Source of the DNA: Coriobacteriia bacterium
GTDB lineage: Bacteria > Actinomycetota > Coriobacteriia > Anaerosomatales > Anaerosomataceae
Length of the DNA stretch: 25,696 nt
NCBI GenBank assembly: GCA_016938395.1
Contig: JAFGUS010000156.1
Location: 1-25,696, forward strand
Direction of reading: 5' to 3'
In this document: piece after piece, positions 1 to 8,922 of the stretch
Numbering within the stretch: position 1 is the stretch's first letter
Layout: the number at the start of each line of letters is the position of its first letter
Made by a program: the position numbers and the translations under genes
Notes under the pieces: model-generated
Told to the model about the DNA's origin: nothing
Database searches by the model: none
The model's input: only the letters and a program-made list of their open reading frames with translations

Positions 1-1978
1 CGCTCACCACATCCGCGCCGCCGAAGATGTCACCACGGCCGATGCGGTACTCGTGCGTTGTGAGGAAGTCCGACAGGCCCGTGGGCACCGATGCGTTCCG
101 GGTGAGCAGGAGTGGGCTGCCGTAGTAGCCGCACGCCGCGCCGCCGCCGAGCGCATCGGGGAAGTTCTCGCCGGTGGCGATGCCGATCATGTCGAAGTCG
201 AGCGCACGTAGATAGTACGAGTTGCGGGCGATTTCCGCCGCGGTCTCGTAGCGGTCGTCACCGTACCAACGCTCCGAGGGCGGGCTGCTCATCCACGCGA
301 GGTGGCCGTCCACTTGTGCCTTGGCGTCGTCGCTGACTGCGGTGACGCCGCCGATGATCACCGCATCTTCGATCTCGACGTCGACGAACCAGTCGTTGAC
401 GCTCGTGGGAAGAGCGGCCGGTCGCGTGAGCAGGACCGGCCGGTGCATGCCGGCGGCCGCCGGTCCGGCCGCGAGTGCGTCCGGGAACGCATCGCCGCGG
501 GCGACGAAGACGCCCTTGTCCCAGACGATGCCGTCGAACCCGAGCTGCTGAACATACTTCTGGGCGACCTCGACCGAGGTCTCGTACCGGTCGTCACCGG
601 CAACCCGGTCCACCTGCGCACCCATAGCGAAGATTGCGTCAGTGACCCCCTTGGACACGACGTCCGGTCCGCCGACGATCATGACGCGCCACGGCTTCAG
701 TCGCTCGAGCTCGTCGATGACGACCTGCGGGAGCGAGGCGCCGCGCGTGAGCAGGAGTGGCGCGCCCATCTGCGCGGCGAGCGGTGTGGCCGCAAGCGCG
801 TCGGGGAAGTTCTCACCGGTGGCGAGCACGACGGTGTAGCTGTTGGTGATGTTGCCGTCCCAGCCGTTCACCGGCCCGTCGGGGAAGTAGGCTTTCGAGA
901 TCTCGACCGCCGTCGCATAGCGGTCCGGCCCTTCGGTCCGGTCCACGCGGGGTCTATCAGCCGCCATCCAGATGTCGCCGTTGGTGCCCGCCTGGTAGAC
1001 GAGGCGGTTGCCGAAGAGCGACGGCCGCGTGAAGTTCTTCGTGTCGTCATTGGTCGCGTCAAGGACCGAGTTCGGGCCGACGATGAAGAAGTGCAGTGCC
1101 CGGTTGGCATCGGGGTCAGTATCCCATGCTTCCCATACGAGACTTCGGTCGAACAGGTTCGGCCGTGTCATCTGCTGCGAGAACTCCGGCAGGTAGGTTC
1201 TCGAGCGCCAGCGCAGGTCGATGAGTGCGGTGCGTGAGGTGAGTCCCGCAAGCTGTACGTACGCGCGCCTCGCGTGCAGGCGGATGTGCTCGATCGACGG
1301 GTAACCGGCGAGTGGGTTTACGCCCGGATAGATCTCGGCAGGAAGCTCCATCTCGCCTAGCCGCCAGCTGTAGAGCCTGTCCTGTGGGCCGCCGGCAACG
1401 GAGAAGACCACGATGTCTCCGTCCACGTCCCAGTGCTCCACACCGGTGGACTCGGGGACGGTCGACATCGTCTGCGCCGCGAAGTCCCAGTACTCGAGGT
1501 TGCCGTTCGCGAGGTTCTTCCAGACGGCGTGGCTCGCGCTGATGCGGGGGTGCACCTGCGCGGCGATCCCGCTCCCGATCAGCCGTCCTGAGCCTCCCCC
1601 GATGTCCCTGAGGTCACGCCAGTAGATGTCGCCGTTGCCGGACTGGCGCGACTCGTAGACGACCCTGCCCGCAGCGATGTCGGGGTTCTCCTGGTCCGAA
1701 GCGCTTATCGGGAAGTTGGTCCCGACGCCGTTGCGCAGGTTGTGAACGGCGATGTTCCAGAACCGGTCCTCTGGGTCAAAGGCCAGCGGATTCCTGTACT
1801 GGTAGACGATGGTGTCCCCCTCGATCTCGGGGTTCTGCTGCTGCAGAGGGCCGTCTCTGAGCGGCCCGCGGTCGAGGTAGAAACGCGGGTAGTCGTCGAT
1901 CGTGAGCGCACCTGCGCTCCCGAGCGGGCCGATTGCTAGCAGGGCAACAGCAAGGACGCACACGAACGCACGCTTCAC
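1..1978 (-). CDS. Secreted beta-propeller / CWB2 cell-wall-binding protein (partial, C-terminus off window)
   Basis: Predicted surface protein held on the wall by CWB2 repeats, which in Clostridioides difficile bind an anionic wall polymer. The frame is open from 1978 to the left edge (659 codons). By comparison with its neighbour only about 15 residues are missing, since the edge falls in FGGADVVS, which sits 15 residues from the neighbour's end. The start chosen is GTG 1978 (VKRAFVCVLAV), 9 bases after AAGGAG; an in-frame ATG at 1996 contains that SD and is less likely. Signal peptide about residues 1-24 (ends SAGA). Residues about 25-340 carry repeated 'G.I.Y..R' / 'D.VVF' strands typical of TolB-like propellers. 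From about 343 there are three CWB2 repeats, recognisable by DRYATA, DRYETS and DRYETA and by NFPDAL/AFPDAL motifs. It lies 72 bases after the next surface gene on the same strand, so the two are probably co-transcribed. The ligand of the propeller is unknown. Confidence 0.88.
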   Translation of the reverse strand, partial: MKRAFVCVLAVALLAIGPLGSAGALTIDDYPRFYLDRGPLRDGPLQQQNPEIEGDTIVYQYRNPLAFDPEDRFWNIAVHNLRNGVGTNFPISASDQENPDIAAGRVVYESRQSGNGDIYWRDLRDIGGGSGRLIGSGIAAQVHPRISASHAVWKNLANGNLEYWDFAAQTMSTVPESTGVEHWDVDGDIVVFSVAGGPQDRLYSWRLGEMELPAEIYPGVNPLAGYPSIEHIRLHARRAYVQLAGLTSRTALIDLRWRSRTYLPEFSQQMTRPNLFDRSLVWEAWDTDPDANRALHFFIVGPNSVLDATNDDTKNFTRPSLFGNRLVYQAGTNGDIWMAADRPRVDRTEGPDRYATAVEISKAYFPDGPVNGWDGNITNSYTVVLATGENFPDALAATPLAAQMGAPLLLTRGASLPQVVIDELERLKPWRVMIVGGPDVVSKGVTDAIFAMGAQVDRVAGDDRYETSVEVAQKYVQQLGFDGIVWDKGVFVARGDAFPDALAAGPAAAGMHRPVLLTRPAALPTSVNDWFVDVEIEDAVIIGGVTAVSDDAKAQVDGHLAWMSSPPSERWYGDDRYETAAEIARNSYYLRALDFDMIGIATGENFPDALGGGAACGYYGSPLLLTRNASVPTGLSDFLTTHEYRIGRGDIFGGADVVS

Positions 1979-2050
1979 GAAGACCAACTCCTTCATCTCG
2001 CGGCGCCCGTGTGCGCCCCTGTCATGCGATAGAGCCTCCTGCTCCGGTGC

Positions 2051-4045
2051 CTACATCTTCAGTTTACCTGCAATCGTGTTCTTCACCGTATCGCTCACCA
2101 CGTCGGCGCCGCCGAACACGTCGATGCGCCCGATCTCGTACTCGTGCACCACCAGGAAGGTCGTGACGCTGTCCGGTACCGATGTCGCCCGCGTGAGCAG
2201 CAGCGGGCTGCCGTAGCAGCCGAGCGCCGCCCCGCCGCCGAGCGCGTCGGGGAAGTTCAGACCGGTGGCGATGCCCACCGTGTCCAGATCGATCCAGCGG
2301 GCCTCGAGGCCGTGCTCGATGACTGAGATTGCGGTCGCATAGCGGTCCGGACCGGACCACCGCTCGATGATGAGCGGGTCGTGGTCGTCACCGCCGTTGG
2401 CGATCATCAGTGTGCGCAGCGTCGTCTTCACGCCGTCGCTCACCACATCGGAGCCGCCCACGATCACGCCGCTCGTGAGGTTGAGGTTGTCGACAGCCGT
2501 GGCTACGACCGCCGGAACTTCGTTGGTCTTCACGAGGATGATCGGTGACATCGCCGTGGCTGCCACCGGGCCGACCGCCAGTGCGTCCGGGAAGTTGTCG
2601 CCCCGGGCGAAGAACGCTCGTCGGACGCTGTAGACGCCCGTGAGGCGCGAGCTCATGAAGTTGGCGACCGCTACCGATGTCGCGTAGCGGTCAACGCCGG
2701 AGATGCGATGGACGGTCATATCCAGCTCGGAGGCGAGCTGGTTCATGACGGCGTTGGACACGACGTCCGGCCCGCCGATGACATAGACGTCGGAGACGGC
2801 CAGTCGATTGAGCTCATCCATCGTGGCGTCATCGACCGCGTCCTGTCGCGTGAGCAGAAGGGGAGCCTTGAGCAGGCGCGCGAGCGGTGCCGCGGCAAGC
2901 GCATCCGGGAAGTTCGCACCCGTGCACAGCACCGCGTTGTTAGCCCGCCCGAAGTACGCCTTGCTCGTCTCGACGGCTGTCAGGTACCGGTTGGTTCCGG
3001 AGGTGCGGTCAACCTCGGGAGTGGCCTTGGATATCCACACTTCGGTATCCAGCGCCCCGGCGGAGTCCTCGTAGAGAACCCTCCGGCCGAAGATGGACGC
3101 GTCTCGTTGGGTCTCGGTCTCGCCCGCCCCGCCGCCGACCGCGGCGAGCGTGCCGTCCTGCGGATAGATGGTGCGGAAGAGCACGTCCCAGATGCCCATC
3201 TTGTCTGTTTCCCAGACCACGCCGCGGTGGAACACGGCAGGGTACTGCTCTTCATCCGTGTCCGCGCTTCCCTCGACCTTGCTCCGAATGATCCCGTAGT
3301 CGCTCGAGATGTCCGCGTACCATGCGTCGTTGCCTCCGCCGTCAGCATGCTCCTGCGTGAAGGCGATGTATGTCCCGTGCATCTGGAGTGACAGAATGTC
3401 TTTGTCGTCGAGATCGTTGTAGATGTACTTGGCCGTGGTGTCGATCCCCGGTCGGAAGCGCAGGATACGATCGCTGGCTGCGTCATGCTCGTAGGACCAG
3501 ATGATCGCGCCGTTATCAACGTCCCAGTACTCGACGTCGTGGGCGCCGGGGACGACCGCGCTCGTGATGCCACGGCCGAGATCCCGGTACCTGAGTTCAT
3601 CGGCCGCAGGTATGTACCAGACCACGAGGTTGCCGTCGATGCGGGGTCCCACTTCATCGCTCGCGGTCTCCGCGATGGGCATGTGCAGGTTGATCGAGCT
3701 GTCCCACATGCGGATGTCGGTGTCCGCGCCGTCATCGTACTCGTAGACGATCCGGCCGTTCGAGATATCAGCGTGCACCTGCTCGATATCGTCGCTGCTA
3801 GTACCGATCGTCACGTTCGTCGCCGTCTTGAAGTCCCGAACGGTCAGGTAGCGGTCAGAGTCGAGGAGGTTGTTGGAGGTCCAGACCGCCTGGTCGGCGT
3901 GTGTCTCCGGGTCGACAGCCGAAAACGTCCCGCCTCCCGCGAGCTTGGATGGCGAGAACGTCGGCGCCGCACCGGCCACCCCGCCAAGCGCCATCACCAC
4001 CACAAGGGTGAGAGCCGCAAGCCGACGTGCCCAGGAACGGTCCAT
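2051..4045 (-). CDS. Secreted beta-propeller / CWB2 cell-wall-binding protein
   Basis: Complete 664-residue paralogue of the flanking surface proteins. Signal peptide about 1-27 (MDRSWARR, hydrophobic core, VAGA). Residues about 30-340 are a TolB-like propeller region with repeated 'GRIVYEYDD', 'GNLVVWY' and 'GAIIWSYE' type strands. Three CWB2 repeats follow at about 345-440, 446-550 and 556-664; each begins with an NRY/DRY motif and contains NFPDAL and a GG.DVVS motif. ATG 4045 is preceded by GGGGGAGG at 6 bases spacing. The gene is divergent from the methyltransferase at 4230. The role is inferred: an exported wall-attached protein, possibly binding or scaffolding. No catalytic domain can be seen. 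Confidence 0.9.
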   Translation of the reverse strand: MDRSWARRLAALTLVVVMALGGVAGAAPTFSPSKLAGGGTFSAVDPETHADQAVWTSNNLLDSDRYLTVRDFKTATNVTIGTSSDDIEQVHADISNGRIVYEYDDGADTDIRMWDSSINLHMPIAETASDEVGPRIDGNLVVWYIPAADELRYRDLGRGITSAVVPGAHDVEYWDVDNGAIIWSYEHDAASDRILRFRPGIDTTAKYIYNDLDDKDILSLQMHGTYIAFTQEHADGGGNDAWYADISSDYGIIRSKVEGSADTDEEQYPAVFHRGVVWETDKMGIWDVLFRTIYPQDGTLAAVGGGAGETETQRDASIFGRRVLYEDSAGALDTEVWISKATPEVDRTSGTNRYLTAVETSKAYFGRANNAVLCTGANFPDALAAAPLARLLKAPLLLTRQDAVDDATMDELNRLAVSDVYVIGGPDVVSNAVMNQLASELDMTVHRISGVDRYATSVAVANFMSSRLTGVYSVRRAFFARGDNFPDALAVGPVAATAMSPIILVKTNEVPAVVATAVDNLNLTSGVIVGGSDVVSDGVKTTLRTLMIANGGDDHDPLIIERWSGPDRYATAISVIEHGLEARWIDLDTVGIATGLNFPDALGGGAALGCYGSPLLLTRATSVPDSVTTFLVVHEYEIGRIDVFGGADVVSDTVKNTIAGKLKM

Positions 4046-4056
4046 TCCGTGCCTCC

Positions 4057-4098
4057 CCCGTACGGCCGCGCATCACGCACGGCACCGGTGCGTACGGG
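4057..4098 (-). promoter_or_regulatory. Inverted repeats over the 5' UTR and ribosome binding site of the CWB2 gene
   Basis: CCCGTAC (4057-4063) is the exact reverse complement of GTACGGG (4092-4098). Nested inside is a second perfect repeat, ACGCAC (4075-4080) with GTGCGT (4088-4093). On the minus-strand transcript the outer stem would take up the first three Gs of the SD GGGGGAGG (4059-4052) of the gene starting at 4045. The two stems share bases 4092-4093, so they may be alternatives. This could hide the ribosome binding site or be an operator in the divergent promoter region; no function is proven. Confidence 0.3.
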
Positions 4099-4229
4099 TC
4101 CGCGCGCCCCCAGCGCATGTGCGGGCCCTATCTAATGCAGATACCCAAATGCCGCGCGCGCGATGCGTGAGCATAGGAGGCCACCGTGAGGCATCGGTTG
4201 TGAGAGAATCGCCCCGACGGGAGGCACCG

Positions 4230-4871
4230 ATGGCACACCTCAAATTCAACATCGAGAAGCTCGAGCGGCTCAACGACCCCGGGCGTTTTGAGACCCTGCC
4301 GCCGGAGGTCTTCTGGCAGGCGCTCGGCGCGCCTTCCGGCGCGTGCGCTCTCGTGGAGATCGGTGCCGGCACCGGCATGTTCGCTGCTGCGTTCGCAGCG
4401 ATCGCGCCACAGGCGGTCATCTACGCTGTCGACACCATGCAGGAGATGCTCGACTGGATGCGTGCGAATAGGCCGGAGGTCGCCGACCGGCGCATCGTGC
4501 CCGTGAAGGCCGAGGAGACGCGGGTACCGCTCGACGACGGCATAGCCGACGCCGTCTACATGATCAACCTGCACCACGAGCTGGCGGATCCCGCAGCCAC
4601 CTACGCCGAAGCGTTCCGGCTGCTCGAGTCGGGTGGCCGCCTGCTCGTCGTCGACTGGGCCGACTGCGACACACCGAAAGGCCCGCCTCGCGACGTACGC
4701 GTATCCGCATCGGCGCTCGCGGGGTTCCTCGAAGGGGCCGGATTCGTGTGTGTGGTGGTGGACGAGGCGACACTACCGTGGCATGTGATGGCCACGGCGG
4801 TCCGGCCGGGCGCCGGCGAAGGTGGCGCCGACTGCGTGGAAGCCGCCCAGACACCGGCTCCCGAGATCTGA
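4230..4871 (+). CDS. Class I SAM-dependent methyltransferase
   Basis: 213 residues with the class I (Rossmann) methyltransferase motifs. Motif I VEIGAGTG is at 42-49, the ribose-binding acidic residue is D68 in YAVDT, and the motif IV-like segment DAVYMINLHHEL is at 108-119. A 'LLESGGRLLVVDW' strand follows at about 131-143. It resembles UbiE/Methyltransf_11 small-molecule enzymes; the substrate cannot be told. ATG 4230 follows GGGAGG at 6 bases spacing. The stop is two bases from the next start, so it is the first gene of a three-gene unit with an amidohydrolase-like protein and an ATP-grasp ligase. The C-terminal 20 residues are low-complexity. Confidence 0.85.
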   Translation: MAHLKFNIEKLERLNDPGRFETLPPEVFWQALGAPSGACALVEIGAGTGMFAAAFAAIAPQAVIYAVDTMQEMLDWMRANRPEVADRRIVPVKAEETRVPLDDGIADAVYMINLHHELADPAATYAEAFRLLESGGRLLVVDWADCDTPKGPPRDVRVSASALAGFLEGAGFVCVVVDEATLPWHVMATAVRPGAGEGGADCVEAAQTPAPEI

Positions 4872-4873
4872 GC

Positions 4874-5677
4874 GTGCTCGTGCGGGAAGAGCTCTTCGTC
4901 GTCCATCTCGGTGACGGACCGGTCGTCGCGCTCGCGCTGCATGCCGGGCATGCGCTGCGACCGGAGGTGGCCGCGCGCACGGCTCTCTCGGACTCTGATC
5001 GGCTTCGCGAGGAGGACCCGCTCACCGATGAGGTAGCCCGCGTGGTTCCCACCCGCATCATCGTGAAGCGTTCGCGCTACGAGGTCGATCTCAACCGGCC
5101 CCGCGAGCGCGCCATCTACACCGATGCGTGGGGTCTCGCGCCGTGGACCGAGCCGCTGCCCCCCGATGTGACCGAGCGGTCGCTCATGATACACGACGCA
5201 TTCTACGAGACGTTGGCGCAGACGGTGGAAGCGGTTCTCGCGAGACACGAGCGGGCCGTGGTGCTCGATCTGCACGCGTACAACCACCGTCGGAGCGGCC
5301 CCGAGGCGCTGCCGGACGACCCCGCCGAGAATCCCGAGGTGAACCTCGGCACCGGGTGGCTCGAGCCCGGGCGTTGGGACCCGGTCGTCGACGCGTTCGT
5401 CGGCCACATGACCGCGGAGGGCTTCGACTGTCGCGAGAACGTGAAGTTCAGGGGAGGGTACGCGGCGCGCTGGCTGAGCGAGCGGTACCCCGAGCGCGTG
5501 TGCCCGCTCGCCATCGAATTCCGCAAGGACTTCATGGACGAGTGGACGGGCGTGGTGGACGAGCAAGCACTCAGCCGGATACACGCCGCGGTAGCGGCGC
5601 TGCCCGACGTGCTCGTTTCGGCGCTGTTGCTTTCTCGTGAAACGGCCGCATCGGCTGGCAGCGCTCCGCGATACTGA
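4874..5677 (+). CDS. N-formylglutamate amidohydrolase family protein
   Basis: 267 residues, GTG start two bases after the methyltransferase stop; an in-frame GTG at 4880 is an alternative, and the SD is weak. It resembles the FGase family (N-formylglutamate deformylase, zinc-dependent, carboxypeptidase-like fold). Visible family features are the His pair in ALHAGH (H23, H26), DLNRPRE (72-78), LDLHAYN (131-137) and the late acidic AIEFRKDF (213-220). It is unlikely to serve histidine degradation, as no hut genes are near. Its partners are a methyltransferase and a GshB-like ATP-grasp ligase, which suggests it trims or hydrolyses an amide in a small peptide-like metabolite. The substrate is an inference. 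Confidence 0.75.
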   Translation: MLVREELFVVHLGDGPVVALALHAGHALRPEVAARTALSDSDRLREEDPLTDEVARVVPTRIIVKRSRYEVDLNRPRERAIYTDAWGLAPWTEPLPPDVTERSLMIHDAFYETLAQTVEAVLARHERAVVLDLHAYNHRRSGPEALPDDPAENPEVNLGTGWLEPGRWDPVVDAFVGHMTAEGFDCRENVKFRGGYAARWLSERYPERVCPLAIEFRKDFMDEWTGVVDEQALSRIHAAVAALPDVLVSALLLSRETAASAGSAPRY

Positions 5678-5737
5678 GTGCACCGCGGGCGCGGCGTGTG
5701 CGAACGCTCGTAGGACATCCCAGGGAAGGACGGACCG

Positions 5738-6781
5738 GTGCGCGTCGGCATTCTGGTCAACGATCTGGACACCGAGACCGCAGGCTACACCACCACGCGG
5801 ATCGCCACCGCGGCGATCGGACGCGGTCATGAGGCGTGGGTGCTTGCGCCCGGGGACTTCGCATACGACCCGGACGAGAAGATCCGGGCACGGGCGCGTC
5901 ATGCCCCGAAGGACAAGTACGCGTCTGGCGCGGCGTACCTGAACGGGCTCCGCGGAGCGAAGGCCCGGACCCGGCGCATCACCGTGGACGAACTCGACGT
6001 GTTACTCCTGCGCAACGACCCGTCGCAGGACTCCGAACGTCCCTGGGCGCAGTATGCGGGCATCGACTTCGGCCGTATCGCGATGCGCAACGGCGTCATC
6101 GTTGTGAACGACCCCAACGGGCTGGCCAAGGCGATGAACAAGATGTACTTCCAGCTCTTTCCGGAGGAGGTTCGGCCGCGTACCCTCATCACGCGTGATC
6201 GGGACGAGGCGAAGGAGTTCATCAAAGAGCAGGGCGGCCGCGCCGTGCTCAAGCCACTGCAGGGGAGTGGTGGCAAGGGGGTCTTCCTCGTGGACCACGC
6301 GTCGAGCAAGAACGTCAACCAGATCGTGGAGGCACTCACGCGCGACGGCTACGTCATCTGTCAGGAGTACCTGGAGGGTGCCGAGCAAGGTGACACGCGC
6401 CTGTTCATGATGAACGGGCAGCCGCTCCGCTACAAAGGGAAGTACGCTGCGTTCCGCCGGGTCAGGCAGGGCGACGATATCCGCAGCAACGTCCACGCGG
6501 GCGGCACCATCGCGCCTGCCGAGATCACCGCGCAGCATCTGCGCATCGCCGAGATCGTGCGCCCGAAGCTCGTGGCCGACGGCATGTTCCTTGTCGGGCT
6601 CGACATCGTGGGCGACAAGCTCATGGAGGTCAACGTCTTCTCGCCGGGTGGCCTCGGAAGCGCTCAGAAGTTCGAGAAGGTGAACTTCGCCTCGGCCGTG
6701 GTGCAGGCCCTCGAGCGCAAGGTGGACTACATGCAGTCGTACCGCCGCCGGTTCGGGAACGTCGAGATGGCGACGCTGTAG
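5738..6781 (+). CDS. ATP-grasp ligase, glutathione synthetase (GshB)-like
   Basis: 347 residues, GTG start with GGGAAGG about 8 bases upstream. The N-terminal domain resembles GshB (LLRNDPSQDSE at 90-100, VVNDPNGLAKAMNK at 122-135). The ATP-grasp core shows K172 in LKPLQGSGGKG (171-181), the QEYLEGAEQGDTRLF segment (209-223), the SNVHAGG loop (250-256) and metal-binding residues in GLDIVGDKLMEVNV (D289, E297, N299). These enzymes form an amide bond between a carboxylate, activated as acylphosphate, and an amine. A true glutathione pathway is unlikely in this kind of organism, and no gshA is present. Together with the two upstream genes it may make or modify a glutamate-like or peptide compound. 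Confidence 0.8.
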   Translation: MRVGILVNDLDTETAGYTTTRIATAAIGRGHEAWVLAPGDFAYDPDEKIRARARHAPKDKYASGAAYLNGLRGAKARTRRITVDELDVLLLRNDPSQDSERPWAQYAGIDFGRIAMRNGVIVVNDPNGLAKAMNKMYFQLFPEEVRPRTLITRDRDEAKEFIKEQGGRAVLKPLQGSGGKGVFLVDHASSKNVNQIVEALTRDGYVICQEYLEGAEQGDTRLFMMNGQPLRYKGKYAAFRRVRQGDDIRSNVHAGGTIAPAEITAQHLRIAEIVRPKLVADGMFLVGLDIVGDKLMEVNVFSPGGLGSAQKFEKVNFASAVVQALERKVDYMQSYRRRFGNVEMATL

Positions 6782-6822
6782 CGCTGCGCCGCCATCTCCA
6801 GACCGCATGAGCCGCCGACCGC

Positions 6823-6855
6823 GCGAGGTGCGTGCCTCTCGTGCAGGCACCTCGC
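6823..6855. terminator. Hairpin between converging genes, likely bidirectional terminator
   Basis: GCGAGGTGC (6823-6831) is the exact reverse complement of GCACCTCGC (6847-6855), giving a 9-bp GC-rich stem. It lies between the ATP-grasp stop (6781) and the stop of the converging surface-protein gene (6866). An outer CCGAC/GTCGG pairing (6815-6819 with 6861-6865) could extend it. There is no T-run, as is common in high-GC genomes. Confidence 0.5.
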
Positions 6856-6865
6856 CGTGTGTCGG

Positions 6866-8824
6866 TCAGTACAGGTAGTCGTCCAGCCGCCCGAAGACGT
6901 AGTCGTTGACCGCCGAGACGCCGCCATACACTTCGAGGCCGCCCGGCCAGTGCCGCTCGGTGCCGAAGAAGCTGTCGAGTTGTTCGGGGATCCACGTGGG
7001 GCCGGTCAGCATGATCGGGCTGCCGTAGTAGCCGCACCCCGCACCGCCACTGAGCGCGTCGGGGAAGTTCGTGCCGGTGGCGATGCCGATGAGATCGTAG
7101 TCGAGCCAACCGCGTTCGACGCCCTTCTCGGCACAGACGATCGCAGTCTCGTAGCGGTTGGCGCCCGCCCAGCGCACTGCCGCGTCACCGAGCAGGTCGC
7201 CGATGTCGCTCGCGGTGGCTGCGGAGATCGCGCTCGTGCCGCCGATGATGTAGCCGTCGTCGATGTTGAAGTTGGTGACGGTGTCCGCGGTCACCTGAGG
7301 GACCGAGTCGGTGCGCACGAGCAGGATCGGGACGCCAAGCGCGTAGGCGTGGGGCGCCACTGCGAGCGCGTCGGCGAAGTCGTCGCCGCGCACGAAGAAC
7401 GCATCCCGGCGCCACCAACGGTTCTCGTTGTTCATCTGGTCGACGAGCCAGCCGGTGATCGCCGCCGCCGTTGCGTAGCGATCGGCGCCCTCGATCCGCT
7501 GCCAGCTGATGCCCATGTCGTCGAGCTCGTCGGTCACTTCGTCGCCGATGGCGTTGGTCCCCCCGATCACGAACACAAAGGTCGTCTCGAGGCGGTCGAG
7601 TTCGTCGGCGATGGGTGTCGGGAGATCGGTGGGGGCGGTCAGCAGAAGTGGGCCGCGCAGCGCGCCTGCAAGCCCGCTTGCGGAAAGGGCGTCCGCGAAA
7701 CCGGCGCCGGTCGCTAGCACCGCTGTGCCGGACTTCGCGAACCGCTTCTCCGAGATGAGCGCGGAGGTCTCGTAGCGGTTCGACCCTGCGATGCGCAACG
7801 GGACGAGTGGTGCGGCAGAGAGGAACACGTCCGAGCCGTCACCGGTGCCCCACTGGTAGACGACCGAGTGGCCGTAGACATCCGGGTACAGCTGGTCGCT
7901 CGGCGCGGTTGTGATCGTCTGGTAGCTGCCCGGCTCTGGCTCCCACCACGCGAGGATGTCATCGGTGCCGTTGCGGTCGTCCTGCCACGCAAGCAGGTCG
8001 CCGAAGAGCGACGGGAACTGCTGTGCGTGCACGTTCGTGGTGACCGCACCGCTCGCACCGCTCCGGATGTTCTCGATGTAGACGTTCTTGTCGGCAGGGG
8101 TGGCGTTGCTCCACTGGGTCCAGGCCACGTTGTCGCCGTGAATGGTCGGTGTGCTGAGGTTCACCGTGGCGTTCGGCACAGTGGTCACGGTGTACTCGCC
8201 GCCCGACTCAAGGTCGTAGACGTAGAGGCCGTAGACGTTCGGCTCCTTGTCGTCCCAGTACACGACTCGGCCGCGGTCGACCTCCCACTCCTGTGGGCGC
8301 AATGTCGCGATGTTTGGCTCGACCGTGCCGGAGATGCCGCGCTCGATGTTGTACCAGCGCAGTGTCCAGGCGGTGACGTCGCCTTGCGCCCACACCACCC
8401 AGTTCCCGTCGATCTCGGGACCGAAGTCATTGACGGTGTTCGTGGTCAGACGCATCGGCGGGGCGATGTCGGCGATGTCGTCGTAGTAGACCTCCCAGTC
8501 GGCCTCGGCCTCGGATCGCCACACGAACCGGCTGCCGGAGATGTCGTGGTCCCGCTGGCTGTGGCCGTCTGCCGGTGTGACCTGCTGCGGCAAGCCGCCC
8601 TGCCGGTTGTGATACCAGACATCGTATTCGCCCGTGCTGATGTTCTGCCGCACGACCGAGACGTACGGCCCCGAGGTGAGCGGCTCGGTGTAGCTGCTGT
8701 TCATCGCCGTGAAGAGGATGCTGCCGCTGAAGATGAGCGCCGCCGAGGCCGACGCGTGCACCCCGAGCGCAATCACCACCGTGAGCGCTACCAGCACGAC
8801 AGCCTTCCGACGGAATCGCTTCAC
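6866..8824 (-). CDS. Secreted beta-propeller / CWB2 cell-wall-binding protein
   Basis: Third member of the surface-protein family, 652 residues from GTG 8824 (VKRFRRKAVVLVAL). The same frame stays open to 9130, but the extension is basic, lacks a signal and overlaps the upstream small gene. GTG 8824 has GGGGGTGG upstream and a clean signal peptide (about 1-29, ending SASA), and it mirrors the VKR start of the paralogue at 1978. Residues about 30-340 form the propeller-like region (GNWVVWAQGD, GRVVYWDD, DNVAWTQW strands). Three CWB2 repeats from about 343 carry NRYETS, DRYATA and NRYETA with GFADAL, DFADAL and NFPDAL. The last ends at the C-terminus. It follows a GNAT gene and a small unknown gene on the same strand. 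Confidence 0.88.
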   Translation of the reverse strand: MKRFRRKAVVLVALTVVIALGVHASASAALIFSGSILFTAMNSSYTEPLTSGPYVSVVRQNISTGEYDVWYHNRQGGLPQQVTPADGHSQRDHDISGSRFVWRSEAEADWEVYYDDIADIAPPMRLTTNTVNDFGPEIDGNWVVWAQGDVTAWTLRWYNIERGISGTVEPNIATLRPQEWEVDRGRVVYWDDKEPNVYGLYVYDLESGGEYTVTTVPNATVNLSTPTIHGDNVAWTQWSNATPADKNVYIENIRSGASGAVTTNVHAQQFPSLFGDLLAWQDDRNGTDDILAWWEPEPGSYQTITTAPSDQLYPDVYGHSVVYQWGTGDGSDVFLSAAPLVPLRIAGSNRYETSALISEKRFAKSGTAVLATGAGFADALSASGLAGALRGPLLLTAPTDLPTPIADELDRLETTFVFVIGGTNAIGDEVTDELDDMGISWQRIEGADRYATAAAITGWLVDQMNNENRWWRRDAFFVRGDDFADALAVAPHAYALGVPILLVRTDSVPQVTADTVTNFNIDDGYIIGGTSAISAATASDIGDLLGDAAVRWAGANRYETAIVCAEKGVERGWLDYDLIGIATGTNFPDALSGGAGCGYYGSPIMLTGPTWIPEQLDSFFGTERHWPGGLEVYGGVSAVNDYVFGRLDDYLY

Positions 8825-8922
8825 GAAAACCACCCCCGCGTCGATGGGTCCCTGGAGCGGTTCGTACCCCTCGGCGGGGCGGCTCATGCGAGGTCCTGCG
8901 AGTGAGGGCCGACCGCCGCCAC

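Noticed and set aside
302..1237. Plus-strand open frame (311 codons) opposite the first CWB2 gene
   Set aside because: The minus strand reads continuous CWB2 repeats through this region; the plus frame is a shadow.
4601..5902. Minus-strand open frame (433 codons) opposite methyltransferase and FGase genes
   Set aside because: The plus-strand genes have family motifs and coupled starts; the antisense product is compositionally biased.
112..8800. Recurring short DNA segments such as GCGTCGGGGAAGTTC, considered as a dispersed repeat or mobile element
   Set aside because: They encode the FPDAL motif of CWB2 repeats on the minus strand and are explained by protein repeats.
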